From positions 37,487,477 through 37,551,476 of the forward strand of contig CM036622.1 of assembly GCA_020746105.1 (NCBI GenBank): a stretch of 64,000 nucleotides of DNA, written 5' to 3'. The position numbers and the translations under genes are program-made. Source of the stretch: Trogon surrucura. Lineage: Eukaryota; Chordata; Aves; Trogoniformes; Trogonidae. The notes under the pieces were generated by a model. The model searched no databases, was not told where the DNA came from, and saw only the letters and a program-made list of their open reading frames with translations. Positions 63,677-64,000 of the stretch are shown here, in pieces (the first letter of the stretch is position 1; every line of letters begins with the position of its first letter).

Positions 63677-64000
63677 ACTGTGAGAGTCCTCCTGTTTTCA
63701 ATCTGTTACAGTAAAATATGCGTGCTCATTAAAAGTATGCTTTGCACAAACAGGACTTACAGACCAATGAAATGTTCACTTTCAAGCAAAATTAATACAG
63801 TTACTCACAAGTCAAAATTATACATGCAAGTGAAAAGGCAACATGGTGATGCAAAATCAACATCACTTACCTGCCAAGAATAACATAAATCAAATCCATG
63901 TTACTTAATTGTATTTTTTCAAAATACTGCATATAACCTTTCACATTTAGCCAACTTAAATTGGCTTAGATCACTATCTTGTTTTCTAGGAGTTGCTTTT

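Larger units (their letters stand above)
38585..64000 (-). other. FAM171A1: FAM171A1 intron 1, partial (at least 25.4 kb)
   Basis: From the acceptor at 38585 to the window end there is no exon with a signal peptide ending in a phase 1 donor, and no promoter-type CpG island. I therefore read this as part of intron 1, consistent with the very large first intron in mammals. It contains CR1 ends at 45781-45845 and 52152-52408, the hAT-like MITE at 49071-49232, a SINE at 56466-56644, the CR1 at 57268-58757, an LTR piece from 58834 and poly(A)/poly(T) runs at 60733-60759 and 63659-63676. GC-richer stretches at 47340-48160 and 55000-56300 give chance open frames but nothing recognisable. Confidence 0.75.

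Overview
This is vertebrate nuclear DNA, almost certainly from a bird. CR1 retrotransposons of several ages are the dominant repeats, and several keep the CR1 3' tail (ATTCTGTGATTCTGTG-like). There is also an LTR type that I recognise as common in Neoaves. A small tRNA-Ile-headed, CR1-tailed SINE resembles one described in passerines. Together these suggest a neoavian bird, possibly a passerine, but the species cannot be named from the sequence.

One protein-coding gene fills the window. It is FAM171A1 (astroprincin), read on the minus strand. Seven coding exons can be placed with canonical GT/AG borders and consistent phases. In transcription order (descending coordinates) they are 38584-38357, 32984-32892, 27889-27731, 23035-22859, 8858-8742, 6316-6202 and 5539-3838. 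Together they encode about 863 residues: a Cys-poor extracellular FAM171 domain with N-glycosylation sequons, one transmembrane helix, and a long Ser/Pro-rich cytoplasmic tail ending in an acidic run. The first exon (signal peptide and the first ~30 residues, as known for the family) is not visible. It should lie beyond position 64000, so 38585-64000 is read as part of a large intron 1. Positions 3837 to about 2680 look like the 3' UTR, with an AATAAA at 2701-2696. Positions 1 to about 2680 are downstream flank.

Everything else is intron or flank with decayed repeats. These are: CR1 3' ends at 757-913, 45781-45845 and 52152-52408; a long ancient CR1 at 34560-35420; old CR1 pieces at 27100-27370 and 36921-37222; a younger CR1 with a nearly intact reverse transcriptase at about 57268-58757; a SINE at 56466-56644; a solo LTR at 16331-16923; a second LTR fragment from 58834; and a hAT-like MITE at 49071-49232. 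Several perfect palindromes and a CpG-dense patch inside intron 4 are the main unexplained structures. No bacterial-type system, CRISPR array, intact RNA gene or second cellular gene was found. I see no convincing undescribed biological system here.
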